DNA of 64,000 bases from NCBI RefSeq assembly GCF_040807025.1, contig NC_090942.1, forward strand, positions 177,386,247-177,450,246, in the 5' to 3' direction. Both the position numbers and the translations under genes were made by a program. This DNA is from Struthio camelus (taxonomy: Eukaryota > Chordata > Aves > Struthioniformes > Struthionidae). Under the pieces are notes generated by a model. That model saw only the letters and a list, made by a program, of their open reading frames with translations, ran no database searches and was not told where the DNA came from. Below, piece after piece: positions 28,386-41,200 of this stretch (positions are counted from its first letter, which is position 1; each line of letters starts with the position of its first letter).

Positions 28386-30510
28386 AGGACAGTAGTAGGA
28401 TACGGAAACTCATGGTCAAATAAAGCTGGAAATAGCTAAAGTGTTAAATCATCTCTATGCAAGTTAGAAATAAACACGAAACATTCCCTTTTTCAGATGC
28501 GGTCTCAGTTTTATGAAACAAAATAACGCATTTTGTCCAAGTTGTACTATAACATATTTCATCTGTAGAAAGATTAGGTCAGGAATCATGAACCAGTCCA
28601 AAGAAATTCTTGCGACTCAATTTATGATAAAAGTTGGTCACTTATTTATTTAAAAGAAATGGCAGGAGGATACGGGACTAGTGTACAACGACTGCTTCCC
28701 AAGTATGAGCTACAGTCATAAGCTTAGGGAAAACAACTACATAATGACACGAAATACAAGCATCCCATGTTTTTTTTAATCACAAAGGTAGAAGTCTGCA
28801 AAATTTTAGTACAGTACTCCTGAATATATATCAATTATGCAAACTAAAAACAAAAAACACACAAACAAAAAGCTGAACTTGCATTAGAATAAATATGACT
28901 ATTTAACTGAAATCTTGCTAAAGCATTGTTTCCTTCTCCAAAGACTATTTCATTTATAAGCTGAAGCAACATGTAATATTACTATCACATCCAGCTATGT
29001 TACTGAAAAATAAAAATTGTGAGCTTCTGCAGATGCTCATATTTTTAACTAAGATATGTAAATATGCTATTAAAAATTCATGCACCTTGCACTGGGAAAC
29101 GGTCTCCAAGACTGGTATCTCAGTCTGAGAGCCTGCATTGATACCGGGTATGAATTCATGCAGTTTGCGTGCAGCTGCAAAATTCATCCCACACATCTCC
29201 TGACCTCTGCTGTTATGAAGTGGAATTTATTTTGACAATTATTTTTTCTTTAAAAATCTGCTTCAGCTGAGTAAATAAATGTTTGAATACCAGTTAGGGC
29301 TACTACAGAACTAAGTGGACAGAATTAGTCTAAAATTATCCAGAGTAAACTAACGATGGAAGAATTGCTTTTATTTTATATCGCATAAGAACAAGACTTC
29401 CAAGTTTTTCTTTTCCCCTCATATTTCTGTCATCCTGAAGTTTTGTTTTAAGATAAGAAAAAGATTCTTAAGAAATCAACAAGTATTTGGACATTTGACA
29501 GTTCACTTATTACACACTGCAGATTTGATTATTGTATAAATACACATACCCTTAGCGTTCTTTCAGTATCTGGACTCAGCATACGCTACTAAACTGTCCC
29601 AGGAACTTCCTTCTCCGAGAAAGCACTTTTTTAGGCTTGAACACCACTGTATATACTAACAAAAACCTCTGGGACACCAATATACAGACTCTCCTTCACT
29701 ACTATGAGCCTGTTCCAACAACTAGTTTTAGGCTGATCACATTCTTTATCAGTATAAGTTGCATTTGACTACAAAAGTATTCCACGGCTAGACCAGCAAG
29801 CTCTTAATTATTGACAAGTCTAGAGGTCTCTATTGAATTTGAAGAGTGCTGGTTAGCAAAGAAATTGTGTTCAAAATATCCTATGCATAAACATCCATGA
29901 AAGTGTAAACGCGAATGAACTACTGCTGTATTGACTGACAAGGTTTACGGGCAGCAAAATACCACTATCTTTAGGTTATAGCTACACATGAAGGGAAAAA
30001 GAAGAAGGGGAAAAAAAGCATCCATCAAGATCAAGCTGAAATTTCCAGTGCTACTTATAAAACTTCTCTTACGCTCTTGGATAAGAGGTCTCCTTCCGGA
30101 CCTTGATGTTGAAGATGAAGACATGAGTCTTTATTGCACTTATCACAAACGCTCAAAGAACATACGGTCTTGCTTTCCCAGCAAAACTACCTGCTGCTCT
30201 TTTAACAAAAAACTGCATCTACAGCTTGCATCATTTCCGCCAGACTTCCCAATTTCCCTTGGCTTGGGAGATGAGAAAGTATTTGATCAAATATTTATAG
30301 ACAGAAGGAATCTAAGACTGTATCTCCCAAGCAGATAACATTTTTGACTAAGGAGTAGAAAGACAACAGCACAGTGTCTGGCGAGTGTTTTAGCATGAAT
30401 GCGCTTTCTATCCTCGTGTTTTAACTAGGAGAGAGACGCACTAATCTCAAATCAGCAAGTTCACCCTTGTTACAAGAACCCATCTACCTTATCAAAGCTC
30501 TCTCTTAGAG

Positions 30511-30550
30511 CTATATATAGGAAATAGTCACTATATATAGGAAATATTGC
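30511..30550. repeat. Tandem duplication, period 20
   Basis: Copies 30511-30530 and 30531-30550 share ctatatataggaaata and then diverge (gtca versus ttgc). It is in LMO7 intron 1. Confidence 0.9.
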
Positions 30551-31396
30551 ACCACTTTGGCAATATTCCTTTCTAAAAAAGTCTGTGTTCACCAACAATT
30601 GTTATCTCTACCAGCAGCACTAAAATTAATGGGTTTTTTTTGTTAGGCGTATAACAACCTTATTTCTACCTCCATGCATAAGTGGATTTTTAAATATTTA
30701 TTCCTTCTCCCTCCCTCTAAATATAAAGTCTTGAGCTTGGACAAATACATGGAGGTTTGCCATAACGCCTGTATTAAGAGTGGAAATGCAACAGCCTAAT
30801 ATGAATAAATCACTAAACCTTAAAAGATCCTCCACTAAGGCTACAATACAGTCAAATTAGAACTCGGCATAGTACCTTACTCTATTGCACAGTCGTCCGG
30901 AGGACAGTCTGTTAGTTTACACACACCATTCCAATGGTAATCCTCACGTATTTTCTTTTGCCTTTAGTTGCAACCATCTGCTGGAAACTAAAACAGAAAG
31001 GGCCTCAAAGAATGTTACTGCAACAAATATCTAGTTATTAAGATGAGCAAGGATGCCAAGAAGTGGGTTATACAAAATACCAGAGATGGCCTGTATGTTT
31101 TAACATTACAATTAACACTTTAAAGGAAGGACAAATTGTAAGGCAGGGCATGACAATTCATTTTCCCACTCAAAGATCTGACTAACAGAGACAACATTTT
31201 TTCCAAGCATAAGATGGAAGCCTCTGTCCTGCGGTCAGTGTACAGAAACTATCCACAACCATAAGCAGAACTACTCAGAACAATCCAGAAATTGAGCTCA
31301 AAGTTTTATTTACTGTTTTAAAGGCTATTATAGGATCTCTCTAGCATAGAAAGATAAGTCAAGGAAGTTAAACTGAAAAATAGTTAGCAAAGATAA

Positions 31397-31417
31397 AACA
31401 GAAGAAATTCTTCTGTT
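31397..31417. repeat. Palindrome, 10-bp arms, 1-base centre
   Basis: aacagaagaa / a / ttcttctgtt, about 200 bases before the recognisable part of the old CR1 element. Confidence 0.95.
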
Positions 31418-31599
31418 AGCAACGTTAGAGTTGAAAAAAAACAAACAAAAGGAGAGTCAGGTAGGATGAAGCTGAAGAAACAGTTAATGATAAGATGGCT
31501 AAGATGTTCAGTTCAAAGTCTGTGTCAGATTCGTAACAGAGAAGAATGGGATTGCTAAAAGAACCACTGAGAGAACAGGGATGCGTTCAAGACAGCAAA

Positions 31600-32925
31600 G
31601 CCTGGAGAAATTTGCTTTAATTGGGTTCTTAAGTATTCTAGAGCATGCTCTAAACCATTGACAATTACCTTTAACTCAAAGGACTGGAAAGGTCTCACAG
31701 ACTGAATGAAAAAATAACGATTCTTTAGAGGTGTGAGGACAGGAAGAGAAACCAGAAGAAGAATTAGGGAAACATTAGCCTAATCTCCCCAACTTCAGTT
31801 TCTAGAAAGGTATTAAAAATTGTAGCTTTTTGCCCACAATAGCTCTAACTGTTTTCAAAGAGGCGACATCTTGATTTGACAAAGTCACATAAAAATAATC
31901 TTTTCCTACTTTGGCAAAATTACTAGCGTAGTACACAGGGAGAAAAAGCAATAAATGTGCTACAGATAGGTTTCAGTTATGGAACTGGCAAAAAGTCTTA
32001 CTATTTTATTTATTTGAAGACAGACTGTAGAAACACAGTCTAGGTAAAAAGATTAAAAGGTCAGTATGTAATGGGAGGAAAAGAAGAACATGCATTTAAA
32101 GAGTAGTTTATGGTGTGGCATCAAATTGGGATGATGTACTAGACAAAATCCAAAAGAGGTTGCTTCAAATTCCACGATGCTTCAGTATGTTCATTACAGA
32201 TGACTGACTGTAATCTTATAATTTATAAACCCAAACTGAGAAGTTTTACACGCATTATGGGGCAAGAAGATTAGAATTTACCATTCTATTGACAAATTGG
32301 AGTAGTGGTCTAAAGACTAGCAAGAGAAAATTCATCAGAGATCAGTAACAAAAACTTATTATTAAAACAGGGCAAAAATAGGACACACTTGTACATCTCC
32401 GAGCAACATTAACTTAAAAAAAAAATGCCCAGGTTTGTGGTCATTTATCACCCCCACATCATTTTATGTGGTGCTGTTGCCTTAAGTGGTTACTTGCCTA
32501 TTTGCACTGGCACAGCAATTGCTCTACTCTAGTACGGGTCCCAGCTGAAGTATACCCAAATGCAGGCACTGCACTTTAAGAAAAATCTAATAGCATCTAA
32601 ACAAGAGAAATAAGACAGAAAAAAGTAGTAGAATCATGAGGAAAAGCTGGAAGTGAGTTATTATTATAAAGAAGAGATGGAACTGAGACTACGTCTTTGC
32701 CAAGCTTACTGGAAGAGAAGTAGTACTAATTGGCTTAATTTGCAGCAAAGATTGTCATGTATTAGGCAAGAAAAATTAACTGTAAAGGTTATGCACCATT
32801 GCCAGTCCTTAAGAGGTTAAAAAAAAATACATATACCAGGAATGGCCTAGGTATAAGAATATCCAGTCTTACAACAGGGTAGTCATGAACTACTTGACCT
32901 TTGAGCTCCTTCCAGCCCTATACGC
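31600..32925 (+). mobile_element. Old CR1 LINE with reverse-transcriptase remnants
   Basis: Several blocks match CR1 in the right order on the plus strand. At 31681-31700 ggactggaaaggtctcacag, and at about 31770-31830 cctaatctccccaacttcag then tttctagaaaggtattaaaa, resemble the CR1 reverse-transcriptase segment that precedes a PxSLTSVPGK-type motif. At 32521-32580 gctctactctagtacgggtc and ccagctgaagtat resemble the LYS-x-L-x-RPQLEY-like region. At 32735-32750 taatttgcagcaaag matches the 3' UTR. At 32842-32925 aggaatggcctaggta and ttgacctttgagctcc then ttccagcccta match the 3' end. The frame is broken throughout and the ATTCTATG tail has decayed. Boundaries are approximate. Confidence 0.75.
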
Positions 32926-35900
32926 AATTTCCACATGAAAGAGCTTATTACTCAGTCTCTTCATCTGAATACCAAACCAAGAGAAAATTCTTAGTTAAGC
33001 GTGTGTGCATTTGCAGGATTTAGGGCATAAGACAGAACAAAGTGAGTCTTTTGTTGTTGTTGTTTTGGAAATGAGGTGCTTTTTAGCTAGTGCTCAAAAA
33101 AACCATGATAAACTGGAAGCACGAGATGTCTACAAATGAATCTATTTTTGGATGTACACTAAGTGTCAAGTCAGCAATTCAAATCTATAATCCCTACTAT
33201 GATCTGACATCATTACCACGATAGTTGTATACACACACAAAAAAAAAACCAAAACACCACCACACACACAGGTATTTTTTCCCTCCTCACAATTATCTAT
33301 CATTACATAAATTAAGATAATTACCATCTTTGAAGACTCACAGTTTAAGTGGCACTTCGCTACCTTACAAAACCCAAAACAAACACCAGAGCCTTTCTAA
33401 CCTAATGTTACCATAAAATTGCATAGCAAATTAAAATATATTAGAACTTTGGAGACTAAGATGCTGGTTATCTCTAACCTATACTCTCTAATAAATTCTA
33501 ATTCCCAAATAAATTCCTTCATCTGGCCCATTCATTCCCATCACTTGCTGGGGATGTGGAGGAATGGGCTAACCTGTCTTTATGACAAGACCCAGAATGA
33601 CCCAGTTTATTAATATAATAGTTTGCAGTAATTATGTTACACAGTTTAGGGTAGGTCTTCAGAGACGAGCTGTGTTCTTCTAGCAGCCTACAGCCCTGCA
33701 ACCACTAAAGGTGGTTTAGCGAGAAAGAGGTATTGAGGATGTCTGCACATGGTTTGCACTTTCTACAACTCCAAAGAGATTACGTGATGGCAACGAACAA
33801 AAATTCCAGTTTCCTTTCTGTGACGGAGAATTGTCTTGATCTGATAAAACAGCCAATCTACAAACTTAAAGGACAAAAAGTTATTCCTAAGCCCGTACAG
33901 CCACAGAGTGATGAGGGACTGGGGCAGGTATCCACGGAGAGGACTGCTGCAGCTACTTCAGTGCTTTCTTTGAAGAACGTCCAGAAAGCAGATAAGGAAA
34001 ATAACAGAAACGTATTTTTGGAAGGAACAGAGAAGTGGAGCAAGCATGGAGATCCCTGGAAGATCTGCTGTTCCTGCTTGCTCCCCCTATTTCTGTAATG
34101 CAAAGACATGAACGGCTGCTTTTGTTAATGGTCCTATCCCCTCTAGCCATGCCCATGAAAGCAGCAACAGGCACCAGCTTGCATTCCCCGTCAGTCCAGC
34201 ACAGCCCTCACACCACTCTGCCCCAAATCGCCAGTGGAGGCGTAAGGCTTTGCTACCCATTAGTCTCCTGCCTGTGCCTATGTTCAGCACTGGATGAGAA
34301 GTGAGTCACTGGATAATTCCAGTCCCACTGCTGCTTCAAGGAGCCCTGTGCAAGGTTATCACCAAGTTTAGAGGATTTTGCAGAAACCCTAGGCAGCTGG
34401 GACAACCCTAATGCTCGATGACCAAACACTTCGTAGTGATGAGAGCTGGGGCGAGAACCACTAACTATCCCAAATATGAAATTCCAAAGCTGGTTGTCTA
34501 TAGCTAGCTCTCCAAGGTTTTGCCTAAACAGTACTTTTAAAGACACAGTAGGCTCATGTGTTTCAAATTACATAAATAAGAAGCAGAGCACACTCAAGGC
34601 TACATATACTTTAACACGTGCTAAATCCATACAGATAAGTCTTTCTGTTACTGGGTGAAAACCCTCTGAAGCATTTCAAATCTGATCATATGGGGGTGTT
34701 TTTATTCTAGATTTTCTACTTTTTCCACCGTTGTTACATTTCAAGAGGACTACGGACCATAATATGATCAGATGAGCATACGTTAACATCTACTCCGAAC
34801 ATCTCAGATCTCGTTCAGCTAAGTTTTCTTCACAATGTACCTTTTCTCCTAGCCTAGGCAAGATACTTTTCAGTCTAATAAACCATTCAGTCCTACTGAG
34901 TTTTAGTCATAGCCACCATAAGTAGCTATGGAAGAGCAAGCAGCCCTTCAGAGGCATTTTCAAATCTAATTGATTTGTTCAAGCCTAATAAAAAATAGCT
35001 GAGCATGTGCTCAAAGAACAAAAATTCATTTCATTAGTTTTATCATAGTGAACTAAAGGCACGCCGCCAAGCAGGAGATCACCGCTTAACTCCCAGCTCC
35101 CGCCTATTACACCACGGCCAGGGCTGACACTGGCAAGAATGAAAATTGACCTAGTACAAAAAGAAAAGATACAATGTCAATTCTCAAACATTACAACAAT
35201 AACCTACAGCAATAAAACCTGTTAGCAATAAAATAATCCCAACAAAAAAAGCACCATCAGCCTAGGACTATCAGAATTATCATCCGAGACCAAAGGACAG
35301 ATTTTGGGTCAGCAAAGCAAACGACGCCCAAGACAACTAACAAAAAGCTTACTAATATTTTTTTCTTCCATGCACAAATAAGTCTACAATATAATTTCCC
35401 AAAACAGTTTTTACCAAAACAATTCTGAAAGGCACATTCACACAATTATTTTAAAACAGCTTATTTGGGAATGAAATATTTCCCTTATAAAAATACTTTA
35501 CTGGTAAATTTAGCATCCCTGCAAAACATCTTCTGAAACCTTAAATTACTGGAAGTCACAGCACACTGCAATGGAAGGCACTGCTGTTTTAATGAAATCT
35601 GAAAACTTTACCCAAAGTGAAACTGGATGAAGTGATAAACGTTTTGCTGGCTGATGAAAGTTCTTGTGAGCAAAGCTGTGATACCAGAACTGCTGCTAAA
35701 AAACCCACTAAGGCTCACAATTCTTTGTAGTTCTTACTATAAAGCCGTTTTGCTAACGGTATAAAGAATGTTGTGATACTCGAAAAATGCATTATAGCCT
35801 TCAGAGTAACAGAAAGTAATTGACACAAAATATCAATTCCTTTCCGTGTCTTGATCATATTTTTTCCACATAAGTGAAACATTTGTTAAATTCATAGCAT

Positions 35901-37840
35901 CTGAACTTCAAATACACATTTTTCCAGTATGACATAGTGAGGGTTATTTTAAGATGCTGGAATGCCATTAATCTATGCCCCTTAGCTCTGCAATTTGTAA
36001 ATGATTAGCTCTGAAGCACTGCAACAAAGTCAAGCTTGTCTAAGCCCATTTCAGCTGACTATTAGCATTTAATTTAAACACAATTTCAAGATCTAATGCC
36101 AACCACCAGTGTATACGATTAAATAAAAAATTAAAAAGAAAGCTCGATGCATGATATACATCCACAGGAAGACAACAGCACCTCTTTTTAAAGTCTAGAG
36201 CTTAGCCCTTTTATAGTTTCCTAACTATTTTTCTTCCAGACAAGTACCTTCATCTCTGTTGGTAACATACGCCACATACGCCCTTGATGAGCAAGTTTAC
36301 CTTCAGTTGTCACTGTCAAACTTTGTTTAGTAATATCAAATTCTTCTTTCCCTCCCCTCATATTGCTTTAATATAATGCTATTAAAATATCTCTTTTGCT
36401 GGTCACAGGAGATAAATATACAAATATTTAACAAAAGGCATCAGGCCTTAAAAAGAGAAGATACTTCTGCTATTAGATTTCTGCTCCTGTTAAGATTTAT
36501 GGGAAACAGCAGATGTCCAGCCGTTACACTCCATCATATGGGGCTACGTGAAGGGTTACAGGAATGTGGCAGCTCGCTAGCTCTAGTCTCTGTAAAAGCT
36601 TTCAACTCTCAAGAGGTCACAAGACTCCCCAAACTAGATTAAAGACTAAGTTATACAGAAAAAGAAGCGGGGAGCCACAGAGAGTTTATGAAAGCTTGCA
36701 GCTAACAGAGAAGCTCTCACAATAGCAAACAGCTTTGAATGTGCCAGTACAGACATTACGTTGCTTGTTTGTTTTTTTTTTTTTTTGTTAAGATCTACGA
36801 AACAAAACATACCTAGAATTTTTTCCTTCCTCCATTCTGAACAATCCGTCAAAAGTCAAAGCTTTGGTCTGAAGTTTAAGGCTCTCTTTTTACTTTAGGG
36901 ATAGCCTTAAAGGAGCAGCAATGGGTTTACAATTGGCTTTTCCACCAGGAAATACAAGTTACCTGCTCTTGGGCAACTATGGAATACATTTGTTTCAAGT
37001 TCTTCAGGTTTGAGGAAAAAAAAAAAATGTGGACTTTTCCAGCTCTAATTTTCTACTTCTCTAATTTTCTACTCTAATTAATAACTTGCTCTAACTTGAA
37101 TTTAGATGAGTTTAACCACGATGAAAGAAGTACAAGTTTTGCATCACCTCCTACTCTGAGGTATCAGCTGCAAAACGGTACAGAACTGGTTAATCAGTCT
37201 CTTCTTAGAGCCACAGGATACCTGTATCATACCAGGCTTATTGAAGAAGGGAAAATAAGCAGTAACCACATTAACACAATTTTGAGACTTAGACAACAAA
37301 AGAGTCTTAAAATTAATATGCGGCAAGGGTCCCGCTCACCCCGTCTGGTGGAAGTGCCTGCCCTCAGGGTAGGACAAGAGCAGGGCTCACATGCCCACCT
37401 CCCTCCCCAACTCATTTCCATAGAGCAATAAACATTTCAGTCAGGTAACTTCAGTGCACAGCTAGAGGAAAACCAATTCTTTTCAATAATTCTACAAGTC
37501 TTCCTTATTCAAAAGGTTGTACAAGCCAAAGGAACGATCAGGGGAAGATAAACTTCAAGAAAGGATGATCTGGAATTCTCCTCATTTAGATTAAGGAAGA
37601 AGAAATGTAAGCATCCAATTCTCAATGGAAAACAAGATCCAAAAGAGTTCATTCTTAATTAGAACAATTATTTGGAAGTTTTATAAGTCATTATCCACCT
37701 AAAAGAAGTTTTAATGAGGAAGGTATCTCACTGAAGCACAGAAATTCAAGTTAGATCATTTCCATAATATCAGGAAAGTGATTTCAAATTTCTTTCCCTT
37801 AGCAAAGGTTTTTAATCCCTGGTTGGAAATATTCTCATTC

Positions 37841-37857
37841 TTTCTCTCTCTCTCTCT
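37841..37857. repeat. (TC)n microsatellite
   Basis: A pyrimidine run of about eight TC units in LMO7 intron 1. Confidence 0.9.
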
Positions 37858-38207
37858 GAAGGGGAAAAAAGTGCATATTGAAACAAAACAAACAAGTTAG
37901 AAGTGTTCAAACGTGCAGGCAGCCTGCTGTAACAGCTCCAAGGAGAGAAGTTCCTGTTCACCTCATCTGGGCAGTTTCCTCTCCGACGGATGGCACCGAA
38001 GCAACCAGACTGTTTAACATATTATGCAAATTACTACAGATGAACGCTCAAAACCATCAGTACACATACACATGGATATTAGCAAAAAAAAAAAAAAAAA
38101 AGAAGCAGCGATACACTTGTTTAGCACGATGCTGAATTTAACACAAAGATGAGTAAAGCAGATCAACAGGAGATAAGCTGGCAAGCCAAGTTTCAGGATT
38201 GTAGCAT

Positions 38208-38231
38208 GAGTTTCAGCAGAAGCTGAAACTC
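38208..38231. repeat. Perfect hairpin, 10-bp stem, 4-base loop
   Basis: gagtttcagc / agaa / gctgaaactc is a perfect inverted repeat in LMO7 intron 1. Confidence 0.95.
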
Positions 38232-41200
38232 TGTACCGTCTATGTACAGAAGTATATCATGGGCTGACTTTTAAAAATGGAGAAGAACCCACCCCACAGA
38301 TCAAATAAAAAAAAAAAAGTGTAAGTGGGTAAAGACATATTCAGCACTAACCATCTTGATATTTTTCTGACCTCTCCCCTTCACCCCCCACAAATTTAAT
38401 TTCTGCCCAGCTAAACAAGTATTAATAACTGAAAACTATACAAAATGCTTTTATTAAGCTGGTGATTAGCACTGTCATTTCAGTTTAGCAGCCGATTTTT
38501 AGCTGCCCTTAAACCAACAGGTACTTAAAAGAAAGTATTATACAAGGATAAGATATAATATATATAAGAATAACCCTGTGAGTTATTAGTCGGCAGTTTG
38601 ATGCAACCCTCAAACTTCAAAGGACGCTTTGGTTAAAAAAAGAAAAAAAAAAAAGAAAAAAACACACCACACACAAAACAAGAAAACTAAAAAAACCCCA
38701 CAAAACAAAAAAACAAGGACGAAGGCAGAAAGGACACATAGGTCTTTAATATCATTTATGGTAAATAAAATAAATAAATCCACTGTGTATTAGAAAGCTA
38801 GTGTAAGGGAAAGACTGAACTTTGCATGAGCTTCATGAACGTTTTTAGGAACTCTAAGTTATCTGGTAGGTGTTTGAATGAAAGATGACAGTAATTTGGA
38901 AATGAAACAGTAAATAGGTCTGTAACATGGAAAAACCCAGACAGAAAGTTTCTGCTACTCCGCTATCAACAGATGCTTGGGAGAACACATCACCAGATTC
39001 CAGCAGAGCGTATGCCCAAGCATTTCCTGCCAATTTAAATGAACAAATCTGTTCCTCCTGTCCTGGGCACACACGACTCAAATCTCGTTATTCTACTGCT
39101 CAGCCTTGAAGAGTCTCATTTCCCCTGTTACAAATATATATGCATATATACAAAACTGAAGATCCCTCGAGTCAGTGCAAGAGGAATTGCATATCAAGAG
39201 CTATCACTAAATGAATACACTGCTGATTCTTAGGTCACGTAGAGACAGAAGGATCTTCCCTTTACCAGCATTCACTGATGAAAAAACAGCAATGGCATTT
39301 GGCTTAAAATTAACATACTGTGAAATGAAGAGTACAAACCTTCAAGTGGAAAGCAGCCTAATGTAATTTTCACAATTATCATATGATTTAAGAAGCAGAT
39401 CAAAAGAAGTGCACCGTTTGCATTTTCAAACATTAAGTTTTAAAGATCAAAGGCATCTGGCATTCTCAGACTACACACAAGTAAGTAACCTGGACAGAGT
39501 AACACATCTACGTAGAAGGTGAACATGAGCTGCTGGTTTGTTTTATGCAGCCGTTTCCCCTTTGTCTGAGACTGTAACAAGCAGTATCTGCACAAGTATC
39601 ATCAATAAGCACTGCTTGATACTATATAAACTAGAAAAAAAGGGCTTTGGTGTCTAGAATAGCATTATACATAATTTTCTGACTGCTGGAGAACTCTCTC
39701 CCTGATATTAGCCACAGCTGCAGAGATTTTTCACAACTCCAAATGGACAGCTATGATTTAAGAGTGCTTAAACTGCGTTCTAGAGGTCATTAAAGACTTC
39801 ACTATCAGTCTTTGTGGTATTAACCAAAACTCTGCTTTCCTGACAATGCTGTTAGCCTCATTATGCCAAAAGTCTAAAACAGAGAAGTTGTACTGTGCAA
39901 ATATTCCAAAACATGTCAGTTTAATTTTGTGTAAAAGTGAACTACCACCAGCAAAAGTGATGTTTTAATGACCACTGGAAGTTGCTGCAACAGAACCTGG
40001 TCAAATTCAGTGTAAAGTAGAAAGTGTCCCGGCACTTATATCCAGGAAACAATCAAACATTTAGTTCACATAGAAGATTCATGCTTACTTCTGAGGGCCT
40101 CCCAAAAATGTAGCTTCAAATTCAAGATGAAAACCAGATTTTCTTAGCAGAAAACCAAAAAAGCATTATGACCATAAAACCTACACTGAAATAGAGATGG
40201 GTATTTAGACTGGACCAGTATATGGGAGATGTTCACGGGTGTTGAGCAAATTGCTAAAACTTCTCTTAGTGAGTTGGAGAATGTGACAAGAAAGCACACA
40301 TAATGTACAATGACATTCAGTATCTGACTGTTAGTGTTACAGTAACATCAAACCCCCAGAGCTTTTCTTATTTGTATGTTAAAATCCTCAATACATCATG
40401 CTGGTCATCACACTCGTCACCACAGGATAGTTTTTTACCCATATCTCCCTTATATTCCCTATTTTCCTTCTGAATCACAGGATTAATACCATTTTAAAAG
40501 TAGATAGGATAGGACATTAATGGTAACATTTACACAGTGATTTTATTTCTTATACCATGGTACTGCACATCTAATACAGGAAAGAAAGGGGCATACAAAA
40601 TCCACATACCTCCTTCTAAACATGAGAGTATTTATAAGACTTTTCTTAGAAGCAGCTTCTCCAATGCACACATCTCATGTACAGATACTTCATGCTATGA
40701 CTAGGACTATCAAGCTCTTAAAAAGATAAGCAGCCATTATGCTTTTTCACAATAGCTGAGGAAACTGTGTACTATTATTAGTCTGGGAAACAACCTCACT
40801 GAGAGAGAAAAGAATAAAAGATTCTTCAGATGAAGAGAACGAGCAACCGTGTCCAGCCAAGTAACTCTCAACAGCCTAATCTTCAAAGATAGGCTGCAGA
40901 AGACTGGGGAATACAAGGACATTTATGCTAGATCTAAATTAGTTCATATGGCTTTCTGTATTAGCATAGCTAGACTACTTCAGTACCCAACCTAGACCAG
41001 GCAGACAGACATAGCCACATATAGACCCATAGCCATAGGGTCTTAAATCTGAGTCATTATCAAAAATTAAGAATACTACATGCAAATCAGGCAACATTAT
41101 ATCCCTTAGTAAACTAAAAAAAAAAAAACAAAAAACACACACTCAATAGTACAAATTGGAAAACAAAATTGGGCTACATTCAGAGAGTATTTTTAATCAC

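Noticed and set aside
29988..30338. 116-codon plus-strand frame in LMO7 intron 1
   Set aside because: No recognisable motif, no splice context and no CpG or codon signal; this length is expected by chance in 64 kb over six frames.
37096..37431. 111-codon plus-strand frame
   Set aside because: No family resemblance, and other frames across the same stretch are equally open; most likely chance.
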